DNA from: Flagellimonas nanhaiensis
Lineage (GTDB): Bacteria > Bacteroidota > Bacteroidia > Flavobacteriales > Flavobacteriaceae
Assembly: GCF_003382275.1 (NCBI RefSeq)
Contig: NZ_QTJX01000001.1
Coordinates: 682,001 to 746,000 of the forward strand
Length of the DNA: 64,000 bases
Direction of reading: 5' to 3'
This document shows positions 26,676-34,518 of the stretch, one piece after another. The stretch's first letter is position 1. Every line of letters begins with the position of its first letter. The translations under genes were made by a program, and so were the position numbers. Under the pieces are notes generated by a model. It saw only the letters and a program-made list of their open reading frames with translations, had not been told where the DNA came from and did not search any database.

Positions 26676-27887
26676 ATGAAAAAACTAACCTCACTTGTAC
26701 TTTTATTTTCTACACTCGGGATGTTTTCCCAAACAAAATTTGAAAAAGGATATTTTATAGATAATCAAAACAATAAGGTAGAATGCCTTATCAAAAATTT
26801 AAGGTGGCTCAACAACCCTAAGGAGATTCAATACAAATTGAATGAAAATGGAGATGAGAGGTCTTTTAGTGTTGAAAACTCCAAAGGATTTCAGGTATAT
26901 AACGGGCCGTATTATCACCGGGTCTCTGGCGAGTTCCCCATTACCACTGCTTTGACTACGGACAAAGGAATTGAGGCAACTCCCAAGTTGGTGGACCGCG
27001 AAGTTTTTGTAAAAGAGATTATTACTGGAAAAGCTTCGCTTTATGAGTATTACGATGAAAATGAGCGAAACTTTGTACTATTTACAACAGAGGACAAGCA
27101 AACCCCTATCATATTGCTCTATAAGCAATATATCAGGGTGAATTCCAACGATATAAAAGAAAACAATATCTATCGCAGACAATTGTTGGAACATCTGAAC
27201 TGTGGTACCGTTGAGGATATCCAGAAAACAGCATATACACGAAAATCCCTGGTTTCATATATTTTGTCCTATAACAAATGTGTTGATCCCTTGCATGAAG
27301 GAAAGGAGATTGACAAAGCGTCTTTCAAAACCAAAACAAAATTAGGTTTGATTGTATTTGGAGGAGTTGCCAACTACGGTTTCGACCCAAGTTCTATTAG
27401 AGACATTGATTTTGAAAATAAGGTTAGCCCTACCGTAGGGCTTGAACTCGAAGCTATTTTACCTTTTGGTAACAACAAATGGTCCGTATTTTTATCTTCT
27501 CAGTATGCTTCATATAAGGCAAAAGGGAAAACAACTTTAAACAATGTGGAGCTAGAGGTAGGGGACATTGAGCTAAGCCAAATTGTAAATAATTTTGGTG
27601 GAAGGCACTATATGTTTTTTAGCAATAACCTTAGTGTTTTTATGCAGTTTGGCGCCACTTTGGACCATAATACTACAAAAAACTTCAATCCTAATTCTGA
27701 GTTTCGCAGATCGGTGTACGAGATTCGTTCCTTCAATTTTGGAGGTTTCGGAGGGGTTGGACTTTCAATAGACCAAAAATATTATCTAAACACAACATAT
27801 TTTGTAGGGGGTAGTATTTTACGTAACGACTTGGATAGCCCCAACAATTTGAAGAGATTTGTAGTCTCGGTTGGAGTCAAACTATAA
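26676..27887 (+). CDS. Predicted outer-membrane beta-barrel protein, unknown function
   Basis: A 403-residue protein when started at the ATG at 26676, which gives a clean signal peptide (MKKLTSLVLLFSTLGMFSQ); the upstream TTG at 26655 would only add seven residues. Residues about 20-160 form a mixed domain (KGYFIDNQNNKVECLIKNLRWLNNPKEIQY). A short cysteine-containing helical segment follows (EHLNCGTVEDIQKTAYTRKSLVSYILSYNKCVDP). From about 220 on there are amphipathic strands (LGLIVFGGVANYGFD ... VGLELEAILPFGNNKWSVFLSSQYASYKAKG) ending with FVVSVGVKL, typical of barrel proteins in Flavobacteriia. I do not recognise a named family. Stand-alone, followed by a strong hairpin at 27891-27915. Confidence 0.7.
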   Translation: MKKLTSLVLLFSTLGMFSQTKFEKGYFIDNQNNKVECLIKNLRWLNNPKEIQYKLNENGDERSFSVENSKGFQVYNGPYYHRVSGEFPITTALTTDKGIEATPKLVDREVFVKEIITGKASLYEYYDENERNFVLFTTEDKQTPIILLYKQYIRVNSNDIKENNIYRRQLLEHLNCGTVEDIQKTAYTRKSLVSYILSYNKCVDPLHEGKEIDKASFKTKTKLGLIVFGGVANYGFDPSSIRDIDFENKVSPTVGLELEAILPFGNNKWSVFLSSQYASYKAKGKTTLNNVELEVGDIELSQIVNNFGGRHYMFFSNNLSVFMQFGATLDHNTTKNFNPNSEFRRSVYEIRSFNFGGFGGVGLSIDQKYYLNTTYFVGGSILRNDLDSPNNLKRFVVSVGVKL

Positions 27888-27890
27888 AAA

Positions 27891-27915
27891 AAACCGCTCC
27901 TAAAAGGAGCGGTTT
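27891..27915. terminator. Strong rho-independent terminator
   Basis: AAACCGCTCC (27891-27900) pairs with GGAGCGGTTT (27906-27915) around TAAAA. The A-run before the stem supplies a U tract for the minus-strand acyl-CoA dehydrogenase operon that ends at 27947. For the plus-strand gene ending at 27887 the tail is weaker (UUU only). Confidence 0.85.
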
Positions 27916-27946
27916 CCAAATCAGCTTCGTCTCAGCATTATTTGAA

Positions 27947-29758
27947 TTAGTCAAAGGTATACCCGTTATCCGCGGCTACTTTATCTGCAATTTGTGTGCG
28001 TAGTGCCACGACATTGGGTTGGTTTGTGTATTTCGTAAAACGCTTAAGCCCCATGAGCATCATTCGTTGTTCATCTCCCTCAGCAAAGGAAACAATCGCT
28101 TCTTTTCCTTTTTGGTTGATGATATCTACCGCTCTGTACAAATTTAATTTGGACATGGCTATTTGAGAGACCTGAGCTTCTTCACCGAAACGTTTTGCAT
28201 TTTTTTCTGTACGAAGAATGGCAGATTCGGCCAAGTAAATCTGAATCAAGATATCTGCTGCCGACATTAATAGCATCTGGTGATTTTCCAAATCCGGACC
28301 AAACTTTTGAACAGCACTTCCAGCAACCATTAGGAAGACTTTTTTCAAGCGGGCCACTAAATCCTTTTCTTCAGAGAAAAGTTCAGAAAAATCAGGTGTG
28401 TCAAAAGAAGGAATTCCCATTAATTCCTCACCTACTGCTGTGGCAGGCCCTAGAAGGTCCACATGGCCTTTCATGGCTTTTTTGACCAACATACCCACGG
28501 CCAACATTCGGTTGATTTCATTGGTTCCCTCATAGATCCTAGCGATACGGGCATCCCTCCAGGCAGATTCCATGGGTGTATCTGCACTAAAGCCCATTCC
28601 ACCAAAAATCTGGATTCCCTCATCTGTGGTGTCCTGTACATGTTCTGAAACCGCCACTTTCAGGATGGAACACTCAATGGCATATTCTTCAACACCTTTA
28701 AGCTCTGCTTCTTGATGCGAATTGCCCTCGGATTCACGAATAGCAATTCTATCCTCAATATTTTTTGCTGCGCGATAGCAGGCCGATTCATCCACATACG
28801 CATTGGTGGTCATATCCGCAATTTTTGCCTTTATGGCCCCAAAGTTCATAATCGGGGTCTTGAACTGAATGCGTTCGTTTGCATATTTGGTTGCCTCGGT
28901 TATTACCCTCCTTTGTGCTTCCAAACAGGCGGCGGCCAGCTTTATCCTACCCACATTCAGGGCGTTCATGGCAATCTTGAACCCGTTGCCCCTTTCAGAA
29001 AGCATGTTTTCAACAGGAACTTTGGTCTCATTGAAGAAAACTTGTCGGGTAGAGGAGGAGTGAATACCCAATTTCTTTTCCTCATCACCTAGGGTGATGC
29101 CGTTCTCTGGGTCATTTTCTACAATGAACCCAGTAATGTTTTTGTCGTCTTCGATTCGCGCAAAAACAATAAAGAGGTTGCAGAATCCCGCATTGGAAAT
29201 CCACATTTTTTGCCCGGTGATATTGTAATGCTTTCCATCTTTAGACAAAACGGCTTTGGTTTTTCCTGAATTAGCATCAGAGCCAGCTCCTGGTTCTGTC
29301 AAACAATAGGCACCGAACCATTCACCAGAGGCCAATTTGGGAACATACTTTTGCTTTTGCTCCTCTGTACCGTACAAAGTAATGGGCATCGTTCCGATTC
29401 CTGTATGTGCACCAAATGCTGTACTAAAAGAACCGGTTGCACCAGAAATGTAGTCGCATACCAGCATGGTGGACACAAAACCCATTCCCATTCCACCGTA
29501 GGCTTCTGGTACTGCTACACTAAGAAGACCAAGTTCACCGGCTTTGCGCATGCACTCTTCGGTATAAGCATAATCCTTTTTCTCAAAACGTTCCCAATGC
29601 GCCCAAAGTTCACGGTCTACATATTCCTTGGTGCTTTCGCGCATCATCTTTTGCTCCTCATTGAGGTCCTCCAGGGTAAATACGTCTTCGCAATTGGTTT
29701 CTTTTACCAAAAACTGACCACCTCGAAGTATATCTTTATTTAGGGTTTCGGTACTCAT
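27947..29758 (-). CDS. fadE: Acyl-CoA dehydrogenase
   Basis: A 603-residue flavoenzyme for the first step of fatty-acid beta-oxidation, acyl-CoA to trans-2-enoyl-CoA with FAD. N-terminal helical domain about 25-160, FAD-binding motifs WFGAYCLTEPGAGSDANSGKTKA and QKMWISNAGFCNLFIVFARI, and the IFGGMGFSADTPMESAWRDARIARIYEGTNEINRM block that carries the flavin site and the glycine/glutamate region of the active site. A C-terminal extension of about 180 residues beyond the standard dehydrogenase core matches the longer FadE/YusJ type. Last gene of the fad operon in the order fadN-fadA-fadE as in Bacillus subtilis. The gap to the thiolase gene (29759-29850) is filled by a heptad-repeat element. Confidence 0.93.
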   Translation of the reverse strand: MSTETLNKDILRGGQFLVKETNCEDVFTLEDLNEEQKMMRESTKEYVDRELWAHWERFEKKDYAYTEECMRKAGELGLLSVAVPEAYGGMGMGFVSTMLVCDYISGATGSFSTAFGAHTGIGTMPITLYGTEEQKQKYVPKLASGEWFGAYCLTEPGAGSDANSGKTKAVLSKDGKHYNITGQKMWISNAGFCNLFIVFARIEDDKNITGFIVENDPENGITLGDEEKKLGIHSSSTRQVFFNETKVPVENMLSERGNGFKIAMNALNVGRIKLAAACLEAQRRVITEATKYANERIQFKTPIMNFGAIKAKIADMTTNAYVDESACYRAAKNIEDRIAIRESEGNSHQEAELKGVEEYAIECSILKVAVSEHVQDTTDEGIQIFGGMGFSADTPMESAWRDARIARIYEGTNEINRMLAVGMLVKKAMKGHVDLLGPATAVGEELMGIPSFDTPDFSELFSEEKDLVARLKKVFLMVAGSAVQKFGPDLENHQMLLMSAADILIQIYLAESAILRTEKNAKRFGEEAQVSQIAMSKLNLYRAVDIINQKGKEAIVSFAEGDEQRMMLMGLKRFTKYTNQPNVVALRTQIADKVAADNGYTFD

Positions 29759-29764
29759 AATGTT

Positions 29765-29848
29765 AAGTGTTTAGTAATTAGTAGTGAGTATTGAGTTCAG
29801 ATTTTTTTAAAGAATATCTCATATCTCAATACTGAATTCTTATATCTC
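29765..29848. repeat. Gene-less inverted heptad-repeat element (5+5 heptads)
   Basis: The gap between thiolase and acyl-CoA dehydrogenase genes is almost entirely made of 7-bp units. Left arm 29765-29799: five consecutive heptads, each with AG at positions 2-3 (for example TAGTAGT, GAGTATT, GAGTTCA). Right arm 29814-29848: five heptads, each with CT at positions 5-6 (ATATCTC three times, AATACTG, AATTCTT), which is the same pattern on the other strand. The spacer 29800-29813 is 14 nt. AGTATTGAG (29787-29795) is a perfect 9-bp inverted match of CTCAATACT (29825-29833). The heptads before and after each arm break the pattern, so each arm is exactly 35 bp. It looks like a miniature version of the element around the four-helix-bundle gene at 31049-31469. 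Confidence 0.75.
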
Positions 29849-29850
29849 AT

Positions 29851-31041
29851 TTAGTTTAAAAATTCATAAATACCAGCTGCGCCCTGTCCTGTTCCGACGC
29901 ACATGGTTACCATTCCGTATTTGCCTTTCATGTCACGTTTACGCATCTCATCAAAAAGTTGCACGGACAATTTTGCTCCAGTACACCCTAAAGGGTGTCC
30001 CAAAGCAATGGCACCTCCATTTACATTAACAATGTCCTGGTTCAAATCCAGTTCGCGCATCACCGCTAGTGATTGCGAAGCAAAGGCTTCGTTCAGTTCA
30101 ATAAGTTCAATGTCATTTTGTTTCATTCCGGCTTGCTTCAGTGCTTTTGGGATGGCTTTTACCGGACCGATTCCCATTATTCTAGGTTCAACGCCAGCAG
30201 CCGCATAGTTCACCAAGCGGGCAATAGGTTCAAGGTTCAATTCTTTTACCATTTCCTCGCTCATTACAAGAACAAAAGCCGCACCATCACTCATTTGGGA
30301 AGAGTTTCCTGCGGTTACGCTGCCATCAGCGGCAAAAACAGGCCTCAATTTGTTCAAAGTAGGAATATTGGTGCCTTTTCTTGGTCCTTCATCCTTGTTT
30401 ACCGTATAGGTTTTGGTCTCCTTTTTTCCTGACGGATTTACAAAGGTGTGTTCAACCTCGATGGGAACAATCTGCTCTTGAAATCTATCTTCTTCCAAGG
30501 CTTTTAAGGCTTTCATATGGGAATTGTAGGCGAAAACATCCTGATCTTCCCTGGAAACCTTGAATTGTTTTGCCACTGCTTCAGCAGTTAATCCCATTCC
30601 CCAATAATAATCTTCGTGACCTTCTTTGGCCGTAGCATAATCGGGGGTGGGCTTATAACCTCCCATTGGAATGAAGCTCATACTTTCTGAACCTCCAGCG
30701 ATAATACAATCGGCCATTCCAGATTGAATTTTTGCAGTTGCGATTCCAATGGTCTCCAATCCAGACGCGCAATAACGGTTAACGGTTACGCCGGGAACAT
30801 CTTCGATGTTCAATCCCATGAGAGAAATTAATCTAGCCATGTTCAGTCCTTGTTCGGCTTCTGGCATGGCATTTCCGACGATGACATCATCAATGCGCTT
30901 TTTGTCCAATTGAGGTACTTCCTTCATCATGTGCTCAATGGTCTCTGCTGCCAGTTCGTCTGGTCTTTTGAATCTGAACAGGCCTCGAGGAGCTTTTCCT
31001 ACTGCAGTTCTGTATGCTTTTACGATATATGCTGTTTTCAT
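29851..31041 (-). CDS. fadA: Acetyl-CoA C-acyltransferase (thiolase)
   Basis: A 396-residue thiolase that cleaves 3-ketoacyl-CoA to acetyl-CoA and a shortened acyl-CoA. The acylated nucleophile is Cys91 in NRYCASGLETI; the C-terminal motifs are GGAIALGHPLGCTGAK with the catalytic His and CVGTGQGAAGIYEFLN with the second catalytic Cys near residue 382. LNEAFASQSLAVMREL is the third family signature. Full family length. It belongs to the fad operon; its partners are the dehydrogenase/hydratase protein upstream and acyl-CoA dehydrogenase downstream. Both intergenic gaps around it (20 bp plus heptad array upstream, heptad element downstream) contain repeat elements. Confidence 0.95.
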   Translation of the reverse strand: MKTAYIVKAYRTAVGKAPRGLFRFKRPDELAAETIEHMMKEVPQLDKKRIDDVIVGNAMPEAEQGLNMARLISLMGLNIEDVPGVTVNRYCASGLETIGIATAKIQSGMADCIIAGGSESMSFIPMGGYKPTPDYATAKEGHEDYYWGMGLTAEAVAKQFKVSREDQDVFAYNSHMKALKALEEDRFQEQIVPIEVEHTFVNPSGKKETKTYTVNKDEGPRKGTNIPTLNKLRPVFAADGSVTAGNSSQMSDGAAFVLVMSEEMVKELNLEPIARLVNYAAAGVEPRIMGIGPVKAIPKALKQAGMKQNDIELIELNEAFASQSLAVMRELDLNQDIVNVNGGAIALGHPLGCTGAKLSVQLFDEMRKRDMKGKYGMVTMCVGTGQGAAGIYEFLN

Positions 31042-31048
31042 TTTGAAA

Positions 31049-31083
31049 TAGATGCTAGATTTTAGTATTGAGTAGTTAGTTCA
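31049..31083. repeat. Left heptad array of the four-helix-bundle element
   Basis: Five consecutive heptads with AG at positions 2-3 (TAGATGC, TAGATTT, TAGTATT, GAGTAGT, TAGTTCA). The heptads on either side break the pattern. The array overlaps the 3-prime end of the four-helix-bundle gene, so its last residues (LTTQY and the stop) are encoded by repeat units. AGTAGTTAG at 31071-31079 is a perfect inverted match to CTAACTACT at 31439-31447 in the right array. Confidence 0.75.
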
Positions 31084-31436
31084 GTTTTCATTAATGACTT
31101 TTGAAGACTATAATTCATTTTTTGAATTTCAACACACAACTCAATTAAGGTTTGTACTCTTTCTTTTTTAATTAGATTTAATTCCATGGACAAAATCAGT
31201 TGGGTCTGTAACTCATAGGTTGAACCATTTGCAATGCTTAAAAAGTGTTTGAATTCTTTTTGGGAATTTCTACCTGCTCCCTCAGCAATATTTGATGGTA
31301 TTGAGATTGAACATCTCTTCATTTGCGATATTAACCCATACTGTTCATCCTTTGGCAACTCAGAGACAAGCAGATAAATAGCTTTGGTCAATTCAATTGA
31401 TTTTTGCCATATTTTTAAATCATCTACTTTATGCAT
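31062..31436 (-). CDS. Four-helix-bundle protein (23S rRNA IVS / TIGR02436 family)
   Basis: A 124-residue all-helical protein. Conserved family positions are visible: DLKIWQKSIELTKAIYLLVSELPKDEQYGL (about 6-35), SQMKRCSISIPSNIAEGAGRNSQKEF (36-61), FLSIANGSTYELQTQLIL (62-80) and a last helix about 86-118. The family was first seen in intervening sequences of 23S rRNA genes and is structurally related to the Avd accessory protein of diversity-generating retroelements; its function is unknown. Here it is a free-standing gene inserted between fadN and fadA. The start ATG is formed by the inner heptad of the right array plus the next base, and the stop TAA lies inside the left array, so gene and repeats form one unit. 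No reverse transcriptase is nearby. Confidence 0.88.
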   Translation of the reverse strand: MHKVDDLKIWQKSIELTKAIYLLVSELPKDEQYGLISQMKRCSISIPSNIAEGAGRNSQKEFKHFLSIANGSTYELQTQLILSMELNLIKKERVQTLIELCVEIQKMNYSLQKSLMKTELTTQY

Positions 31437-31469
31437 GTCTAACTACTTATGTCTAATGTCTCAATTCTA
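31435..31469. repeat. Right heptad array of the four-helix-bundle element
   Basis: Five consecutive heptads with CT at positions 5-6 (ATGTCTA twice, ACTACTT, ATGTCTC, AATTCTA), the reverse-complement pattern of the left array. The 7 bp on either side break the pattern. The innermost unit contributes the start codon of the gene. The whole unit from outer left heptad to outer right heptad spans 421 bp and occupies nearly the entire fadN-fadA gap. Confidence 0.75.
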
Positions 31470-31476
31470 TGGTAAC

Positions 31477-33882
31477 CTAGTTGCGAAGTGGTTTACCTGT
31501 TTTCAACATATGTTGGATACGTTCCAATGTTTTTCTTTCTGTACATAGTGAAAGGAATGCTTCCCTTTCCAAATCCAATAGATATTGCTCGGTAACGTAA
31601 CTGGCTTCGGACAAATCTCCACCTGCCATAACGTAGGCCAGTTTATTGGCCATTTTTTTATCATGTTCCGAAATATATTGCCCAGCTTCCATGGAATCAG
31701 TCCCTACTAGGAACATGCCCAATGCTTGTTTGCCCAATACTTTGACGTCCTTTCTTTTAGGTGGTTTGGTGTACCCAGCTTCTGCCATTAATTTAGCATG
31801 TGCCTTCGCTGTAGCTATTTGTCGGTCTTTATTGACAACCACTACATCTTTTCCTTTTTGAAGGATGCCTAAATCAAAAGCTTCATAGGCCGAAGTGGAT
31901 ACTTTTGCCATCCCAATGGTCAAGAAATATTCTTGAAGCACGTTGAGCTCCACATCATTTTTTCTGAAGGTATCTGAAGCACGAAGCGCCATTTCCTTGG
32001 AGCCACCACCACCTGGAATCACACCGACTCCAAACTCCACTAAACCTATATAGGTTTCGGCAGCGGCCACAACTTTATCGGCATGCATGGACAATTCGCA
32101 TCCTCCGCCCAAACACATGCCGTGTGGGGCAGAAATGGTTGGAATTGACGAATAACGCATGCGCATCATCGTGTCTTGGAAATATTTAATGGCCATGTTG
32201 AGCTCATCATATTCCTGTTCCACAGACATCATGAAAATCATTCCGATATTGGCGCCCACTGAGAAATTGGCAGCTTGGTTACCTACAACCAAACCTTGAA
32301 AATCTTTTTCGGCTAAATCAATTCCTTTGTTGAGTCCGGCCAAAACATCTCCACCAATGGTGTTCATTTTGGACTGGAATTCCACGTTAAGGATTCCATC
32401 GCCCAAATCTTCAATGACCACGCCACTATTTTTGAAGACTTCATTGGATTTTCTGATGTTGTCCAGGATGATAAAGGCATCTTGTCCTGGTACCTTTTCC
32501 ATGGCCTTTTTAGGGATGTCATAAAAATAGGTAGCCCCATCTTTTACGGAATAGAAGGTGTCAATTCCAGCATCTTTCATTTCTGTAACCCAAGAAGCGA
32601 CTTCCAATCCTTCCGCTTTGATGAACTCCAATCCTTTTTCCAAACCAACAGCATCCCAAATTTGAAATGGACCGTGTTCCCAGCCAAATCCGGCCTTCAT
32701 GGCATCATCTATTTTATAGAGTTCATCCGTAATTTCTGGAATACGATGGGTAACATAGGCAAATAAAGCTCCAAAACTCTTCCTGTAAAATTCCCCGGCT
32801 TTGTCCTTTCCGGCAGTCAATACTGAAAAACGGTCAATGACCTTGTCAATGGTCTTTGTCAACTCCAAAGTGGCGAATTTGGCGCTTTTCTTGGAACGAT
32901 AATCCATGGTGTCCAAATCCAAAGTCAGGATTTCACTTTTTCCATTGTCTCCTTTGACTTTTTTATAGAATCCTTGTCCGGATTTGCTACCCAGCCATTT
33001 ATTTTCCATCATGGTATTGATGAAATCAGGGAGTTGGAATAATTCATGGCGCTCATCGTCCTTGCAATTCTCACTAATTCCATTGGCAACATGCACCAAA
33101 GTGTCCAAACCAACAACATCCACTGTGCGGAAAGTAGCAGACTTTGGTCTACCGATTACCGGCCCGGTGAGCTTGTCCACTTCTTCCACGGTCATACCCA
33201 AATCCTTTACGGCATGAAACAGACTTTGAATGCTGAAAATTCCTATTCGGTTACCAATAAATGCAGGGGTGTCCTTAGCAACTACTGACGTCTTCCCTAA
33301 ATATTGCTCTCCGTACCCGTTCAAAAAGTCCAGTACATCTTTAGATGTATTTGGACCAGGGATGATCTCGAATAACTTTAAATATCTAGCAGGATTAAAA
33401 AAGTGCGTTCCGCAAAAATGTTTTTGGAAATCCTCACTTCTTCCTTCACTCATAAATTTAATGGGAATCCCAGAAGTGTTGGAAGTAATCAATGTTCCAG
33501 GAGTTCGGTGTTTGTCCAGATTTTCGAACACTTGTTTTTTGATGTCCAAACGCTCCACGACCACCTCAATGATCCAATCAACCTTGCTTACCTTAGAGAT
33601 ATCATCGTCCAAGTTTCCAGTTGCAATGCGACTCGCAAATTTCTTGTGGTAGATAGGAGAGGGTTTTGATTTTAAAGCTGCAGTCAGGGAATCGTTCACC
33701 AAGCGGTTTCTGACCACTTTGTCCTCAAGGGTAAGTCCTTTGGCCTTTTCTTTTTCATTGAGTTCCCTTGGAACAATATCCAGCAGTAAAACCTCGACCC
33801 CAATATTGGCAAAGTGACAGGCAATGCCACTTCCCATAATACCGGAACCGACAACGGCAACTTTATTGATATGCCTTTTCAT
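31477..33882 (-). CDS. fadN: 3-hydroxyacyl-CoA dehydrogenase / enoyl-CoA hydratase
   Basis: An 801-residue bifunctional beta-oxidation enzyme: hydration of 2-enoyl-CoA and NAD-dependent oxidation of 3-hydroxyacyl-CoA. The dehydrogenase is N-terminal: NAD motif VVGSGIMGSG at 10-19, active-site region CGTHFFNPARYLKLFEIIPG around 155-175 and the C-terminal dimerisation part DKLTGPVIGRPKSATFRTVDVVGLD. The hydratase is C-terminal, with the oxyanion-hole sequences AANFSVGANIGMI and HGMCLGGGCEL near residue 590 and VEFGVGVIPGGGGSKE. This domain order is the reverse of E. coli FadB and the same as Bacillus FadN. First structural gene of the fad operon, 13 bp downstream of a MarR regulator. Confidence 0.94.
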   Translation of the reverse strand: MKRHINKVAVVGSGIMGSGIACHFANIGVEVLLLDIVPRELNEKEKAKGLTLEDKVVRNRLVNDSLTAALKSKPSPIYHKKFASRIATGNLDDDISKVSKVDWIIEVVVERLDIKKQVFENLDKHRTPGTLITSNTSGIPIKFMSEGRSEDFQKHFCGTHFFNPARYLKLFEIIPGPNTSKDVLDFLNGYGEQYLGKTSVVAKDTPAFIGNRIGIFSIQSLFHAVKDLGMTVEEVDKLTGPVIGRPKSATFRTVDVVGLDTLVHVANGISENCKDDERHELFQLPDFINTMMENKWLGSKSGQGFYKKVKGDNGKSEILTLDLDTMDYRSKKSAKFATLELTKTIDKVIDRFSVLTAGKDKAGEFYRKSFGALFAYVTHRIPEITDELYKIDDAMKAGFGWEHGPFQIWDAVGLEKGLEFIKAEGLEVASWVTEMKDAGIDTFYSVKDGATYFYDIPKKAMEKVPGQDAFIILDNIRKSNEVFKNSGVVIEDLGDGILNVEFQSKMNTIGGDVLAGLNKGIDLAEKDFQGLVVGNQAANFSVGANIGMIFMMSVEQEYDELNMAIKYFQDTMMRMRYSSIPTISAPHGMCLGGGCELSMHADKVVAAAETYIGLVEFGVGVIPGGGGSKEMALRASDTFRKNDVELNVLQEYFLTIGMAKVSTSAYEAFDLGILQKGKDVVVVNKDRQIATAKAHAKLMAEAGYTKPPKRKDVKVLGKQALGMFLVGTDSMEAGQYISEHDKKMANKLAYVMAGGDLSEASYVTEQYLLDLEREAFLSLCTERKTLERIQHMLKTGKPLRN

Positions 33883-33895
33883 TTATGAAATACAA

Positions 33896-34348
33896 TTAAT
33901 TAGTTGTTTTGATATATATTTTTTTGTCTGAAATGAGTTTGTTGATAACATCAGCGGTTTTATAAAAACCTACTAAGTCCTCTTCGGAAACGTGTTCCCG
34001 AACCACATCGTTGAATCGTAGTACCACATCTTTGGAATCCTTTCTTTTTTCCAATCCTAATGCGGTTAGATGGATTAAGACACCTCTTCCATCTTTTGGA
34101 TTGGGTTTCCGTTGAATATAACCTCGTTCTTCAATGTTCTTTAGAATCCGCGAGAGGCTGGTGGCTTCCATTCCCATTTTTGGACCTAGAGCTGTACTGG
34201 GAGTGCCTTTTTTGGGATCAATGCTCAACAAGGTAAAACCAATGGCCATGGTAAGTCCATAGTTTTTAGCTTCTTCGTTGTACATTTTGATAACTGCCTG
34301 CCAAGTGGCCCGGAGCGCATAGTCTATCGTCAAATCTTTCATGAACAT
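33896..34348 (-). CDS. MarR-family regulator of the fad operon
   Basis: A protein of up to 150 residues; ATGs at 34348 and 34342 are both possible starts, the second giving MKDLTIDYALRATWQAVIKM. Winged helix region: MGMEATSLSRILKNIEERGYIQRKPNPKDGRGVLIHLTALGLEKR, with the DGRG wing loop typical of MarR proteins. It is the first gene of the operon, 13 bp before the dehydrogenase/hydratase gene, and its promoter holds a 28-bp perfect palindrome. It is therefore probably a repressor that responds to fatty acids or acyl-CoA, functionally like FadR but of another family; the ligand is inference. No link to FadD is proven, since no copy of the palindrome is seen upstream of that gene. Confidence 0.88.
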   Translation of the reverse strand: MFMKDLTIDYALRATWQAVIKMYNEEAKNYGLTMAIGFTLLSIDPKKGTPSTALGPKMGMEATSLSRILKNIEERGYIQRKPNPKDGRGVLIHLTALGLEKRKDSKDVVLRFNDVVREHVSEEDLVGFYKTADVINKLISDKKIYIKTTN

Positions 34349-34361
34349 AGGTTGAGGTGTT

Positions 34362-34400
34362 CAAATATAGCAAAATTTATTATGCATGCATAATAAATTT
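34362..34400 (-). promoter_or_regulatory. fad operon promoter with 28-bp palindromic operator
   Basis: On the minus strand TATATTTG (34362-34369) matches the -7 consensus TAnnTTTG exactly and lies 13 bp before the first possible ATG. Directly upstream, 34373-34400 is a perfect palindrome of 28 bp with half-site AAATTTATTATGCA; it covers the spacer and -33 region. A dimeric MarR protein bound here would block RNA polymerase. The palindrome is seen; its role is inferred from position. Confidence 0.75.
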
Positions 34401-34518
34401 AAAGGGATGATCAAAAATTATTATGGATATACTAGAATTGGTCAATTGAAATGGGACATCTATCAAATGGGAACCTTCTATCCGGGTACCTTGTTATAAA
34501 CTAGTGGTAAAACTTTAT

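Noticed and set aside
29765..31469. Heptad arrays as a CRISPR array
   Set aside because: Units are 7 bp without unique spacers of 25-40 bp, arms are inverted, and no cas gene is present.
31049..31469. Diversity-generating retroelement because of the Avd-like fold
   Set aside because: No reverse transcriptase, template repeat or variable repeat target is visible in the window.
31042..31476. Target-site duplication around the four-helix-bundle unit
   Set aside because: The bases outside the arms (TTTGAAA left, TGGTAAC right) do not match, and no duplication is seen for the gene-less copy either.
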